A DNA stretch of 64,000 nucleotides from Hydractinia symbiolongicarpus (GCF_029227915.1 NC_079883.1:1984001-2048000); one strand, 5' to 3'. Shown: positions 48,812 through 62,585, counted from the stretch's first letter. The notes: generated by a model from the sequence alone, not told the origin. Program-made: numbers and translations.

Positions 48812-51414
48812 GAAATGCAGTTTTGAAAACTGTCCCTATTTCTTAAGCGGGAGCCAATGGCTAGGATTAGTCCCGCGGTAAAAAATGCCTTATTGATATA
48901 AATTTGTAAATAAAGACATAACACAGTGCGCAGTGTAACTACTGAGTTCCAGAAATCATGCCAAAGTAAGAAGAATGAAAATTCTTGGAGTTCAATTTTC
49001 TCACTTATCACATTTATAAGGTCAAAGTGAAAGATCTGCTCAATTTGTTCTCACGGTCAATCGTTTCATTGTTAAATGCGATGCAACCTAGTATTTTCGG
49101 GAGAATATCGCTGAATACATGTTGGTACGAATATGTGACGCAACCGTTGTAACTCAATCGCACTGATACCGTTAGAAAGTCAATGAAATGTAGTTTTAGA
49201 AACTGTCTCTAATTCGTCAGTGCGTGCTAATGGCTAGGATTAGTCCCGCAGTAAAAAATGGCTTATTGATATAAGTTTGTAAGTAAAGACATAACACAGC
49301 GTCCAGTCTAACTGCAGAGTTCCAGCATTCATGCCAAAGTAAGAAGAATGTTTATTCTTAGAGTCCAATTGTCTCATTTACAACATTTATAAGGTCAAAG
49401 TCCAAAGTGAGTTCAATTAGGTCCCACGGTCAACCTTTTCACTGTTAAAAGCAATTCAACCTAGCAATATCGGAAAATTATCGCTAAATCTATGTTGGTA
49501 CGAATATGTGACGCAACCGTTGTAACTCAATCGCACTGATACCGTTAGAAAGTCAATGAAATGTAGTTTTAGAAACTGTCTCTAATTCGTCAGTGCGTGC
49601 TAATGGCTAGGATTAGTCCCGCAGTAAAAAATGGCTTATTGATATAAGTTTGTAAGTAAAGACATAACACAGCGTCCAGTCTAACTGCAGAGTTCCAGCA
49701 TTCATGCCAAAGTAAGAAGAATGTTTATTCTTAGAGTCCAATTGTCTCATTTACAACATTTATAAGGTCAAAGTCCAAAGTCAGTTCAATTAGGTCCCAC
49801 GGTCAACCGTTTCACTGTTAAAAGCAATTTAACCTAGCAATATCGGAAAATTATCGCTAAATCTATGTTGGTACGAATATGTGACGCAACCGTTGTAACT
49901 CAATCGCACTGATACCGTCAGAAAGTCAGTGAAATGCAGTTTTGGAAACTGTCCCTATTTCTTAAGCGGGAGCCAATGGCTAGGATTAGTCCCGCAGTAA
50001 AAAATGCCTTATTGATATAAATTTGTAAATACAGACATAACACAGCGCGCAGTGTAACTACTGAGTTCCAGAAATCATGCCAAAGTAAGAAGAATGAAAA
50101 TTCCTGGAGTTCAATTTTCTCACTTATCACATTTATAAGGTCAAAGTGCAAGATCTGCTAAATTAGTTCTCACGGTCAATCGTGTCATTGTTAAAAGCGA
50201 TGCAACCTAGTATTATCGGGAGAATATCGCTGAATACATGTTGGTACGAATATGTGACGCAACCGTTGTAACTCTAACGGACCCATGCCGTTAGAAAATC
50301 TATGAAATGTAGTTTTTGGAACTGCCTCTATTACTTCAGCGTCACTAATGGCTACGATTAGTCCCGCAGTAAGATTGACTCATTGATTTAAATTTTTAAA
50401 TGAAGAGCTAACACAGCGTCCAGTCTAACTGCAGAGTTCCAGCAATCATGCCAAAGTAAGAAGAATGAAAATTCTTGGAGTTCAATTTTCTCACTTATCA
50501 CATTTATAAGGTCAGAGTGCAAGATCTGCTCAATTAGTTCTCACGGTCAATCGCTTCATTGTTAAAAGCGATGCAACCTAGTATTATCGGGAGAATATCG
50601 CTGAATACATGTTGGTACGAATATGTGACGCAACCGTTGTAACTCAATCGCACCGATACCGTTAGAAAGTCAATGAAATGTAGTTTTAGAAACTGTCTCT
50701 AATTCTTCAGTGCGTGTTAATGGCTAGGATTAGTCCCGCAGTAAAAAATGGCTCATTGATATAAGTTTGTAAGTAAAGACATAACACAGCGTCCAGTATA
50801 ACTGCAGAGTTCCAGCAATCATGCCAAAGTAAGAAGAATGTTAATTCTTAGAGTCCAATTGTCTTATTTACAACATTTATAAGGTCAAAGTGCAAAGTCA
50901 GTTCAATTAGGTCCCACGGTCAACCTTTTCACTGTTAAAAGCAATTCAACCTAGCAATATCGGAAAATTATTGCTAAATCTATGTTGGTTCGAATATGTG
51001 ACGCAACCGTTGTAACTCAAACGGACTCATGCCGTTAGAAAGTCAATGAAATGTAGTTTTTGGAACTGCCTCTATTACTTCAGCGTCACTAATGGCTACG
51101 ATTAGTCCCGCAGTAAGATTGACTCATTGATTTAAATTTTTGAAGAGCTAACACAGCGTCCAGTCTAACTGCAGAGTTCCAGCATTCATGCCAAAGTAAG
51201 AAGAATGTTAATTCTTACAGTCCAATTGTCTCATTTACAACATTTATAAGGTCAAAGTCCAAAGTCAGTTCAATTAGGTCCCACGGTCAACCGTTTCACT
51301 GTTAAAAGCAATTCAACCTAGCAATATCGGCAAATTATCGCTAAATCTCTGTTGGTACGAATATGTAACGCAACCGCTGTAACTCAATCGCACTGATACC
51401 GTTAGAAAGTCAGT
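48812..51414 (+). repeat. Copy 2, section 4a (matches 25777-28379)
   Basis: Unit starts are B48812, A49185, A49558, B49931, C/B50304, A50675 and C51048, all at offset 23035 from copy 1. The neighbouring A-A pair and the C/B hybrid are retained, so both predate the large duplication. 'gaatgtttattc' and 'gtaaatacagacataac' are shared. Confidence 0.9.
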
Positions 51415-52906
51415 GAAATGCAGTTTTGAAAACTGTCCCTATTTCTTAAGCGGGAGCCAATGGCTAGGATTAGTCCCGCGGTAAAAAATGCCTTATTGAT
51501 ATAAATTTGTAAATGAAGACATAACACAGCGCGCAGTGTAACTACTGAGTTCCAGAAATCATGCCAAAGTAAGAAGAATGAAAATTTTTGGAGTTCAATT
51601 TTCTCACTTATCACATTTATAAGGTCAAAGTGAAAGATCTGCTCAATTTGTTCTCACGGTCAATCGTTTCATTGTTAAATGCGATGCAACCTAGTATTTT
51701 CGGGAGAATATCGCTGAATACATGTTGGTACGAATATGTGACGCAACCGTTGTAACTCAATCGCACTGATACCGTTAGAAAGTCAATGAAATGTAGTTTT
51801 AGAAACTGTCTCTAATTCGTCAGTGCGTGCTAATGGCTAGGATTAGTCCCGCAGTAAAAAATGGCTTATTGATATAAGTTTGTAAGTAAAGACATAACAC
51901 AGCGTCCAGTCTAACTGCAGAGTTCCAGCATTCATGCCAAAGTAAGAAGAATGTTTATTCTTAGAGTCCAATTGTCTCATTTACAACATTTATAAGGTCA
52001 AAGTCCAAAGTCAGTTCAATTAGGTCCCACGGTCAACCGTTTCACTGTTAAAAGCAATTCAACCTAGCAATATCGGAAAATTATCGCTAAATCTCTGTTG
52101 GTACGAATATGTGACGCAACCGCTGTAACTCAATCGCACTGATACCGTTAGAAAGTCAGTGAAATGCAGTTTTGAAAACTGTCCCTATTTCTTAAGCGGG
52201 AGCCAATGGCTAGGATTAGTCCCGCGGTAAAAAATGCCTTATTGATATAAATTTGTAAATAAAGACATAACACAGCGCGCAGTGTAACTACTGAGTTCCA
52301 GAAATCATGCCAAAGTAAGAAGAATGAAAATTCTTGGAGTTCAATTTTCTCACTTATCACATTTATAAGGTCAAAGTGAAAGATCTGCTCAATTTGTTCT
52401 CACGGTCAATCGTTTCATTGTTAAATGCGATGCAACCTAGTATTTTCGGGAGAATATCGCTGAATACATGTTGGTACGAATATGTGACGCAACCGTTGTA
52501 ACTCAATCGCACTGATACCGTTAGAAAGTCAATGAAATGTAGTTTTAGAAACTGTCTCTAATTCGTCAGTGCGTGCTAATGGCTAGGATTAGTCCCGCAG
52601 TAAAAAATGGCTTATTGATATAAGTTTGTAAGTAAAGACATAACACAGCGTCCAGTCTAACTGCAGAGTTCCAGCATTCATGCCAAAGTAAGAAGAATGT
52701 TTATTCTTAGAGTCCAATTGTCTCATTTACAACATTTATAAGGTCAAAGTCCAAAATGAGTTCAATTAGGTCCCACGGTCAACCTTTTCACTGTTAAAAG
52801 CAATTCAACCTAGCAATATCGGAAAATTATCGCTAAATCTATGTTGGTACGAATATGTGACGCAACCGTTGTAACTCAATCGCACTGATACCGTTAGAAA
52901 GTCAAG
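51415..52906 (+). repeat. Copy 2 extra units: two B-A dimers
   Basis: B51415, A51788, B52161 and A52534 have no partner between C28013 and A28380 of copy 1. The two B-A dimers are 746 bp each and alike. B52161-A52534-A52907 resembles B48812-A49185-A49558, including 'agtgagttc' or 'aatgagttc' in the A tail. B51415 has private changes, such as 'gtaaatgaagacataac' and 'gaaaatttttgg'. Confidence 0.82.
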
Positions 52907-55900
52907 GAAATGTAGTTTTAGAAACTGTCTCTAATTCGTCAGTGCGTGCTAATGGCTAGGATTAGTCCCGCAGTAAAAAATGGCTTATTGATATAAGTTT
53001 GTAAGTAAAGACATAACACAGCGTCCAGTCTAACTGCAGAGTTCCAGCATTCATGCCAAAGTAAGAAGAATGTTTATTCTTAGAGTCCAATTGTCTCATT
53101 TACAACATTTATAAGGTCAAAGTCCAAAGTCAGTTCAATTAGGTCCCACGGTCTACCGTTTCACTGTTAAAAGCAATTTAACCTAGCAATATCGGAGAAT
53201 TATCGCTAAATCTATGTTGGTACGAATATGTGACGCAACCGTTGTAACTCAAACGGACTCATGCCGTTAGAAAGTCAATGAAATGTAGTTTTTGGAACTG
53301 CCTCTATTACTTCAGCGTCACTAATGGCTACAATTAGTCCCGCAGTAAGATTGACTCATTGATTTAAATTTTTGAAGAGCAAACACAGCGTCCAGTCTAA
53401 CTGCAGAGTTCCAGCATTCATGCCAAAGTAAGAAGAATGTTAATTCTTACAGTCCAATTGTCTCATTTACAACATTTATAAGGTCAAAGTCCAAAGTCAG
53501 TTCAATTAGGTCCCACGGTCAACCGTTTCACTGTTAAAAGCAATTCAACCTAGCAATATCGGAAAACTATCGCTAAATCTCTGTTGGTACGAATATGTGA
53601 CGCAACCGCTGTAACTCAATCGCACTGATACCGTTAGAAAGTCAGTGAAATGCAGTTTTGAAAACTGTCCCTATTTCTTAAGTGGGAGCCAATGGCTAGG
53701 ATTAGTCCCGCGGTAAAAAATGCCTTATTGATATAAATTTGTAAATACAGACATAACACAGCGCGCAGTGTAACTACTGAGTTCCAGAAATCATGCCAAA
53801 GTAAAAAGAATGAAAATTCTTGGAGTTCAATTTTCTCACTTATCACATTTATAAGGTCAAAGTGAAAGATCTGCTCAATTTGTTCTCACGGTCAATCGTT
53901 TCATTGTTAAATGCGATGCAACCTAGTATTTTCGGGAGAATATCGCTGAATACATGTTGGTACGAATATGTGACGCAACCGTTGTAACTCAATCGCACTG
54001 ATACCGTTAGAAAGTCAATGAAATGTAGTTTTAGAAACTGTCTCTAATTCGTCAGTGCGTGCTAATGGCTAGGATTAGTCCCGCAGTAAAAAATGGCTTA
54101 TTCATATAAGTTTGTAAGTAAAGACATAACACAGCGTCCAGTCTAACTGCAGAGTTCCAGCATTCATGCCAAAGTAAGAAGAATGTTTATTCTTAGAGTC
54201 CAATTGTCTCAATTACAACATTTATAAGGTCAAAGTCCAAAGTCAGTTCAATTAGGTCCCACGGTCAACCGTTTCACTGTTAAAAGCAATTTAACCTAGC
54301 AATATCGGAAAATTATCGCTAAATCTATGTTGGTACGAATATGTGACGCAACCGTTCTAACTCAAACGGACTCATGCCGTTAGAAAGTCAATGAAATGTA
54401 GTTTTTGGAACTGCCTCTATTACTTCAGCGTCACTAATGGCTACGATTAGTCCCGCAGTAAGATTGACTCATTGATTTAAATTTTTGAAGAGCTAACACA
54501 GCGTCCAGTCTAACTGCAGAGTTCCAGCATTCATGCCAAAGTAAGAAGAATGTTAATTCTTACAGTCCAATTGTCTCATTTACAACATTTATAAGGTTAA
54601 AGTCCAAAGTCAGTTCAATTAGGTCCCACGGTCAACCGTTTCACTGTTAAAAGCAATTCAACCTAGCAATATCGGAAAATTATCGCTAAATCTCTGTTGG
54701 TACGAATATGTGACGCAACCGCTGTAACTCAATCGCACTGATACCGTTAGAAAGTCAGTGAAATGCAGTTTTGAAAACTGTCCCTATTTCTTAAGCGGGA
54801 GCCAATGGCTAGGATTAGTCGCGCAGTAAAAAATGCGTTATTGATATAAATTTGTAAATAAAGACATAACACAGCGCGCAGTGTAACTACTGAGTTCCAG
54901 AAATCATGCCAAAGTAAGAAGAATGAAAATTCTTGGAGTTCAATTTTCTCACTTATCACATTTATAAGGTCAAAGTGAAAGATCTGCTCAATTTGTTCTC
55001 ACGGTCAATCGTTTCATTGTTAAATGCGATGCAACCTAGTATTTTCGGGAGAATATCGCTGAATACATGTTGGTACGAATATGTGACGCAACCGTTGTAA
55101 CTCAATCGCACTGATACCGTTAGAAAGTCAATGAAATGTAGTTTTAAAAACTGTCTCTAATTCGTCAGTGCGTGCTAATGGCTAGGATTAGTCCCGCAGT
55201 AAAAAATGGCTTATTGATATAAGTTTGTAAGTAAAGACATAACACAGCGTCCAGTCTAACTGCAGAGTTCCAGCATTCATGCCAAAGTAAGAAGAATGTT
55301 TATTCTTAGAGTCCAATTGTCTCATTTACAACATTTATAAGGTCAAAGTCCAAAGTGAGTTCAATTAGGTCCCACGGTCAACCTTTTTACTGTTAAAAGC
55401 AATTCAACCTAGCAATATCGGAAAATTATCGCTAAATCTATGTTGGTACGAATATGTGACGCAACCGTTGTAACTCAATCGCACTGATACCGTTAGAAAG
55501 TCAATGAAATGTAGTTTTAGAAACTGTCTCTAATTCTTCAGTGCGTGCTAATGGCTAGGATTAGTCCCGCAGTAAAAAATGGCTCATTGATATAAGTTTG
55601 TAAGTAAAGACATAACACAGCGTCCAGTATAACTGCAGAGTTCCAGCATTCATGCCAAAGTAAGAAGAATGTTAATTCTTAGAGTCCAATTGTCTCATTT
55701 ACAACATTTATAAGGTCAAAGTCCAAAGTCAGTTCAATTAGGTCCCACGGTCAACCGTTTCACTGTTAAAAGCAATTCAACCTAGCAATATCGGAAAATT
55801 ATCGCTAAATCTATGTTGGTACAAATATGTGACGCAACCGTTGTAACTCAATTGCACTGATACCGTTAGAAAGTCAGTGAAATGCAGTTTTGAAAACTGT

Positions 55901-56405
55901 CCCTATTTCTTAAGCGGGAGCCAATGGCTAGGATTAGTCGCGCGGTAAAAAATGCCTTATTGATATAAATTTGTAAATAAAGACATAACACAGCGCGCAG
56001 TGTAACTACTGAGTTCCAGAAATCATGCCAAAGTAAGAAGAATAAAAATTCTTGGAGTTCAATTTTCTCACTTATCACATTTATAAGGTCAAAGTGAAAG
56101 ATCTGCTCAATTTGTTCTCACGGTCAATCGTTTCATTGTTAAAAGCGATGCAACCTAGTATTATCGGGAGAATATCGCTGAATACATGTTGGTACGAATA
56201 TGTGAGGCAACCGTTGTAACTCAAACGGACTCATGCCGTTAGAAAGTCAATGAAATGTAGTTTTTGGAACTGCCTCTATTACTTCAGCGTCACTAATGGC
56301 TACGATTAGTCTCGCAGTAAGATTGACTCATTGATTTAAATTTTTAAATGAAGAGCTAACACAGCGTCCAGTCTAACTGCAGAGTTCCAGCATTCATGCC
56401 AAAGT
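52907..56405 (+). repeat. Copy 2, section 4b (matches parts of 28380-33739)
   Basis: A52907 pairs with A28380 ('cggtctaccg'). C53280, B53647, A54020, C54393, B54760 and A55133 pair with C29870 to A31723 (shared 'ggaaaactatcgc', 'gtctcaattacaac', 'aaggttaaagtcc', 'aatgcgttattg'). A55506, B55879 and C56252 pair with A32840, B33213 and C33586. Three monomers (28753, 29126, 29497) and two monomers (32096, 32469) of copy 1 have no counterpart. Confidence 0.87.
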
Positions 56406-59400
56406 AAGAAGAATGTTAATTCTTAGAGTCCAATTGTCTCATTTACAACATTTATAAGGTCGCAGTCCAAAGTCAGTTCAATTAGGTCCAAATGTCAACC
56501 GTTTCACTGTTAAAAGCAATTCAACCTATCAATATTGGAGAATTATCGCTAAATCTATGTTGGTACGAATATGTGACGCAACCGTTGTAACTCAATCGCA
56601 CTGATACCGTTAGAAAGTCAATGAAATGTAGTTTTAGAAACTGTCTCTAATTCTTCAGTGCGTGCTAATGGCTAGGATTAGTCCCGCAGTAAAAAATGGC
56701 TTATTGATATAAGTTTGTAAGTAAAGACATAACACAGCGTCCAGTATAACTGCAGAGTTCCAGCATTCATGCCAAAGTAAGAAGAATGTTAATTCTTAGA
56801 GTCCAATTGTCTCATTTACAACATTTATAAGGTCAAAGTCCAAAGTCAGTTCAATTAGGTCCCACGGTCAACCGTTTCACTGTTAAAAGCAATTCAACCT
56901 AGCAATATCGGAAAATTATCGCTAAATTTATGTTGGTACGAATATGTGACGCAACCGTTGTAACTCAAACGGACCCATGCCGTTAGAAAATCGATGAAAT
57001 GTAGTTTTTGGAACTGCCTCTATTACTTCAGCGTCACTAATGGCTACGATTAGTCCCGCAGTAAGATTGACTCATTGATTTAAATTTTTAAATGGAGAGC
57101 TAACACAGCGTCCAGTCTAACTGCAGAGTTCCAGCATTCATGCCAAAGTAAAAAGAATGAAAATTCTTGGAGTTCAATTTTCTCACTTATCACATTTATA
57201 AGGTCAGAGTGCAAGATCTGCTCAATTAGTTCTCACGGTCAATCGTTTCATTGTTAAAAGCGATGCAACCTAGTATTATCGGGAGAATATCGCTGAATAC
57301 ATGTTGGTACGAATCTGTGACGCAACCGTTGTAACTCAATCGCACTGATAAAGTTAGAAATTCAATGAAATGTAGTTTTAGAAACTGTCTCTAATTCTTC
57401 AGTGCGTGCTAATGGCTAGGATTAGTCCCGCAGTAAAAAATGGCTTATTGATATAAGTTTGTAAGTAAAGACATAACACAGCGGCCAGTATAACTGCAGA
57501 GTTCCAGCATTCATGCCAAAGTAAGAAGAATGTTAATTCTTAGAGTCCAATTGTCTCATTTACAACATTTATAAGGTCAAAGTCCAAAGTCAGTTCAATT
57601 AGATCCCACGGTCAACCGTTTCACTGTTAAAAGCAATTCAACCTAGCAATATCGGAAAAGTATCGCTAAATCTATGTTGGTACGAATATGTGACGCAACC
57701 GTTGTAACTTAATCGCACTGATACCGTTAGAAAGTCAGTGAAATGCAGTTTTGGAAACTGTCCCTATTTCTTAAGCGGGAGCCAATGGCTAGGATTAGTC
57801 CCGCGGTAAAAAAATGCCTTATTGATATAAATTTGTAAATAAAGACATAACACAGCGCGCAGTGTAACTACTGAGTTCCAGAAATCATGCCAAAGTAAGA
57901 AGAATGAAAATTCTTGGAGTTCAATTTTCTCACTTATCACATTTATAAGGTCAGAGTGAAAGATCTGCTCAATTAGGTCCCACGGTCAACCGTTTCACTG
58001 TTAAAAGCAATTCAACCTAGCAATATCGGAAAATTATCGCTAAATCTATGTTGGTACGAATATGTGACGCAACTGTTGTAACTCAATCGCACTGATACCG
58101 TTAGAAAATCAGTGAAATGCAGTTTTGAAAACTGTCCCTATTTCTCAAGCGGGAGCCAATGGCTACGATTAGTCCCGCAGTAAGATTGACTCATTGATTT
58201 AATATTTTAAATGAAGAGCTAACACAGCGTCCAGTCTAACTGCAGAGTTCCAGCATTCATGCCAAAGTAAAAAGAATGAAAATTCTTGGAGTTCAATTTT
58301 CTCACTTATCACATTTATAAGGTCAGAGTGCAAGATCTGCTCAATTAGTTCTCACGGTCAATCGTTTCATTGTTAAAAGCGATGCAACCTAGTATTATCG
58401 GGAGAATATCGCTGAATACATGTTGGTACGAATCTGTGACGCAACCGTTGTAACTCAATCGCACTGATAAAGTTAGAAAGTCAATGAAATATAGTTTTAG
58501 AAACTGTCTCTAATTCTTCAGTGCGTGCTAATGGCTAGGATTAGTCCCGCAGTAAAAAATGGCTTATTGATATAAGTTTGTAAGTAAAGACATAACACAG
58601 CGTCCAGTATAACTGCAGAGTTCCAGCATTCATGCCAAAGTAAGAAGAATGTTAATTCTTAGAGTCCAATTGTCTCATTTACAACATTTATAAGGTCAAA
58701 GTCCAAAGTCAGTTCAATTAGGTCCCACGGTCAACCGTTTCACTGTTAAAAGCAATTCAACCTAGCAATATCGGAAAAGTATCGCTAAATCTATGTTGGT
58801 ACGAATATGTGACGCAACCGTTGTAACTTAATCGCACTGATACCGTTAGAAAGTCAGTGAAATGCAGTTTTGAAAACTGTCCCTATTTCTTAAGCGGGAG
58901 CCAATGGCTAGGATTAGTCCCGCGGTAAAAAAATGCCTTATTGATATAAATTTGTAAATAAAGACATAACACAGCGCGCAGTGTAACTACTGAGTTCCAG
59001 AAATCATGCCAAAGTAAGAAGAATGAAAATTCTTGGAGTTCAATTTTCTCACTAATCACATTTATAAGGTCAGAGTGAAAGATCTGCTCAATTAGTTCTC
59101 ACGGTCAATCGTTTCATTGTTAAAAGCGATGCAACCTAGTATTATCGGGAGAATATCGCTTAATACATGTTGGTACAAATATGTGACGCAACCGTTGTAA
59201 CTCAAACGGACTCATGTCGTTAGAAAGTCAATGAAATGTAGTTTTTGGAACTGCCTCTATTACTTCAGCGTCACTAATGGCTACGATTAGTCCCGCAGTA
59301 AGATTGACTCATTGATTTAAATTTTTAAATGAAGAGCTAACACAGCGTCCAGTCTAACTGCAGAGTTCCAGCATTCATGCCAAAGTATTAAGAATGTTAA

Positions 59401-61093
59401 TTCTTAGAGTCCAATTGTCTCATTTACAACATTAATAAGGTCAAAGTCCAAAGTCAGTTCAATTAGTTCTCACGGTCAATCGTTTCATTGTTAAAAGCGA
59501 TGCAACCTAGAATTATCTGGAGAATATCGCTGAATACATGTTGGTACTAATCTGTGACGCAACCGTTGTAACTCAATTGCACTGATAAAATTAGAAAGTC
59601 AATGAAATGTAGTTTTAGAAACTGTCTCTAATTCTTCAGTGCGTGCTAATGGCTAGGATTAGTCTCGCAGTAAAAAATGGCTTATTGATATAAGTTTGTA
59701 AGTAAAGACATAACACAGCGTCCAGTATAACAGCAGAGTTCCAGCATTCATGCCAAAGTAAGAAGAATGTTAATACTTAGAGTCCATTTGTCTCATTTAC
59801 AACATTTATAAGGTCAAAGTGCAATGTCAGTTCAATTAGGTCACACGGTCAACCGTTTCACTGTTAAAAGCAATTCAACCTAGCAATATCGGAAAATTAT
59901 CGCTAAATCTATGTTGGTACGAATATGTGACGCAACCGTTGTAACTCAATCGCACTGATACCGTTAGAAAATCAGTGAAATGCAGTTTTGAAACCTGTCC
60001 CTATTTCTCAAGCGGGAGCCAATGGCTAGGATTAGTCCCGCGGTAAAAAATGCCTTATTGATATAAATTTGTAAATAAAGACATAACACAGCGCGCAGTG
60101 TAACTACTGAGTTCCAGAAATCATGCCAAAGTAAGAAGAATGAAAATTCTTGGAGTTCAATTTTCTCACTTATCACATTTATAAGGTCAAAGTGAAAGAT
60201 CTGCTCAATTTGTTCTCACGGTCAATCGTTTCATTATTAAAAGCGATGCAACCTAGTATTATCGGGAGAATATCGCTGGATACATGTTGGTACGAATATG
60301 TGACGCAACCGTTGTAACTCAAACGGACTCATGCCGTTAGAAAGTCAATGAAATGTAGTTTTTGGAACTGCCTCTATTACTTCAGCGTCACTAATGGCTA
60401 CGATTAGTCCCGCAGTAAGATTGACTCATTGATTTAAATTTTTAAATGAAGAGCTAACACAGCGTCCAGTCTAACTGCAGAGTTCCAGCATTCATGCCAA
60501 AGTAAGAAGAATGTTAATTCTTAGAGTCCAATTGTCTCATTTACAACATTTATAAGGTCGAAGTCCAAAGTCAGTTCAATTAGGTCCCACGGTCAACCGT
60601 TTCACTGTTAAAAGCAATTCAACCTAGCAATATCGGAGAATTATCGCTAAATCTATGTTGGTACGAATATGTGACGCAACCGTTGTAACTCAATCGCACT
60701 GATACCGTTAGAAAGTCAATAAAATGTAGTTTTAGAAACTGTCTCTAATTCTCCAGTGCGTGCTAATGGCTAGGATTAGTTCCGCAGTAAAAAATGGCTT
60801 ATTGATTTAAATTTTTAAATGAAGAGCTAACACAGCGTCCAGTCTAACTGCAGAGTTCCAGCATTCATGCCAAAGTAAGAAGAATGTTAATTCTTAGAGT
60901 CCAATTGTCTCATTTACAACATTTATAAGGTCGAAGTCCAAAGTCAGTTCAATTAGGTCCCACGGTCAACCATTTCACTGTTAAAAGCAATTCAACCTAG
61001 CAATATCGGAGAATTATCGCTAAATCTATGTTGGTACGAATATGTGACGCAACCGTTGTAACTCAATCGCACTTATACCGTTAGAAAGTCAAT
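56406..61093 (+). repeat. Mosaic zone: 1118 bp trimers with many hybrid monomers
   Basis: Unit starts are A56623, C/B56996, A57367, B57740, B/C/B58114, A58486, B58859, C/B59233, A59604, B59977, C60350 and A/C60721. The A units at 57367, 58486, 59604 and 60721 are 1117-1119 bp apart, so trimer order is kept. The variants 'gaatctgtgacgc' or 'taatctgtgacgc' and 'gataaagttag' or 'gataaaattag' recur before the first three. B57740 ends in an A-type tail. C59233 ends in a B-type tail. The unit at 60721 joins an A head to C's 'tttaaatttttaaatgaag'. Confidence 0.85.
58114..58485 (+). repeat. B/C/B double-hybrid monomer
   Basis: The unit starts as B ('gcagttttgaaaactgtccc', 'caagcgggagccaatgg') and becomes C at 'ctacgattagtcccgcag', keeping 'gattgactcattg' and 'gaagagctaacacagcg'. 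It returns to B at 'gtaaaaagaatgaaaattc'. Two switches in one 372 bp unit are more easily explained by gene conversion, or by two successive exchanges, than by one crossover. Confidence 0.85.
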
Positions 61094-61839
61094 AAAATGT
61101 AGTTTTAGAAACTGTCTCTAATTCTCCAGTGTGTGCTAATGGCTAGGATTAGTTCCGCAGTAAAAAATGGCTTATTGATATAAGTTTGTAAGTAAAGACA
61201 TAACACAGCATCCAGTATAACTGCAGAGTTCCAGCATTCATGCCAAAGTAAGAAGAATGTTAATTCTTGAAGTCCAATTGTCTCATTTACAACATTTATA
61301 AGGTCAAAGTCCAAAGTCAGTCCAATTAGGTCCCATGGTCAACCGTTTCACTGTTAAAAGCGATGCAACCTAGTATTATCGGGAGAATATCGCTGAATAC
61401 ATGTTGGTACAAATATGTGACGCAACCGTTGTAACTCAAACGGACTCATGCCGTTAGAAAGTCAATGAAATGTAGTTTTAGAAACTGTCTCTAATTCTTC
61501 AGTGCGTGCTAATGGCTAGGATTAGTCTCGCAGTAAAAACTTGCTTATTGATATAAGTTTGTAAGTAAAGACATAACACAGCGTCCAGTATAACTGCAGA
61601 GTTCCAGCATTCATGCCAAAGTAAGAAGAATGTTAATTTTTAGAGTCCAATTGTCTCATTTACAACATTTATAAGGTCAAAGTCCAATGTCAGTTCAATT
61701 AGGTCCCACGGTCAACCGTTTCACTGTTAAAAGCAATTCAACCTAGCAATATCGGAAAATTATCGCTAAATCTATGTTGGTACGAATATGTGACGCAACC
61801 GTTGTAACTCAATCGCACTGATACCGTTAGAAAATCAGT
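61094..61839 (+). repeat. A/B-tail hybrid and A monomer
   Basis: A61094 starts 'aaaatgtagttttag' and ends with a B-type tail ('gcgatgcaacctagtatt', 'caaacggactcatgccg'). A61467 follows, with 'gtctcgcagtaaaaacttgc'. A units that follow a B-type tail are unusual for the HOR order and are concentrated here (61467, 62213, 62959). Confidence 0.83.
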
Positions 61840-62585
61840 GAAATGCAGTTTTGAAAACTGTCCCTATTTCTCAAGCGGGAGCCAATGGCTAGGATTAGTC
61901 CCGCGGTAAAAAATGCCTTATTGATATAAATTTGTAAATAAAGAGCTAACACAGCGTCCAGTCTAACTGCAGAGTTCCAGCATTCATGCCAAAGTAAGAA
62001 GAATGTTAATCCTTAGAGTCCAATTGTCTCATTTACAACATTTATAAGGTCAAAGTCCAAAGTCAGTTCAATTAGGTCCCACGGTCAACCGTTTCACTGT
62101 TAAAAGCGACGCAACCTAGTATTATCGGGAGAATATTGCTGAATACATGTTGGTACAAATATGTGACGCAACCGTTGTAACTCAAACGGACTCATGCCGT
62201 TAGAAAGTCAATGAAATGTAGTTTTAGAAACTGTCTCGAATTCGTCAGTGCGCGCTAATGGTTAGGATTAGTCCCGCAGTAAAAAATGGCTCATTGATAT
62301 AAGTTTGTAAGTAAAGACATAACACAGCGTCTAGTCTAACTGCAGATTTCCAGCATTCATGCCAAAGTAAGAAGAATGTTAATTCGTACAGTCCAATTGT
62401 CTCATTTAAAACATTTATAAGGTCAAAGTCCAAAGTCAGTTCAATTAGGTCACACGGTCAACCGTTTCACTGTTAAAAGCAATTCAACCTAGCAATATCG
62501 GAAAATTATCGCTAAATCTATGTTGGTACGAATATGTGACGCAACCGTTGTAACTCAATCGCACTGATACCGTTAGAAAATCAGT
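61840..62585 (+). repeat. 746 bp dimer duplication, first unit (B/C hybrid + A)
   Basis: The B/C hybrid at 61840 is B up to 'gatataaatttgtaaat', then C ('agagctaacacagcg'), and ends B-like ('gcgacgcaacctag'). A62213 follows with 'gtctcgaattcgtcag', 'gcagatttccag', 'aattcgtacagtcc' and 'catttaaaacatt'. All these rare marks recur 746 bp later. Confidence 0.88.

Larger units (their letters stand above)
33928..56405 (+). repeat. Large tandem segmental duplication, copy 2 (~22.5 kb)
   Basis: Copy 2 reproduces copy 1 in monomer order and in rare variants, from 'aatcgatctgacacc' at 33928 to the long C starting at 56252, which shares 'gattagtctcgcag' and the preceding 'tgtgaggcaacc' with C33586. Relative to copy 1 it gains C34700, a 2226 bp block (43857-46082) and about 1492 bp (51415-52906). 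It lacks B17254-C17627, C19846, B28753-C/B29126-A29497 and B32096-C/B32469. Substitutions between aligned units are sparse. Confidence 0.9.
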
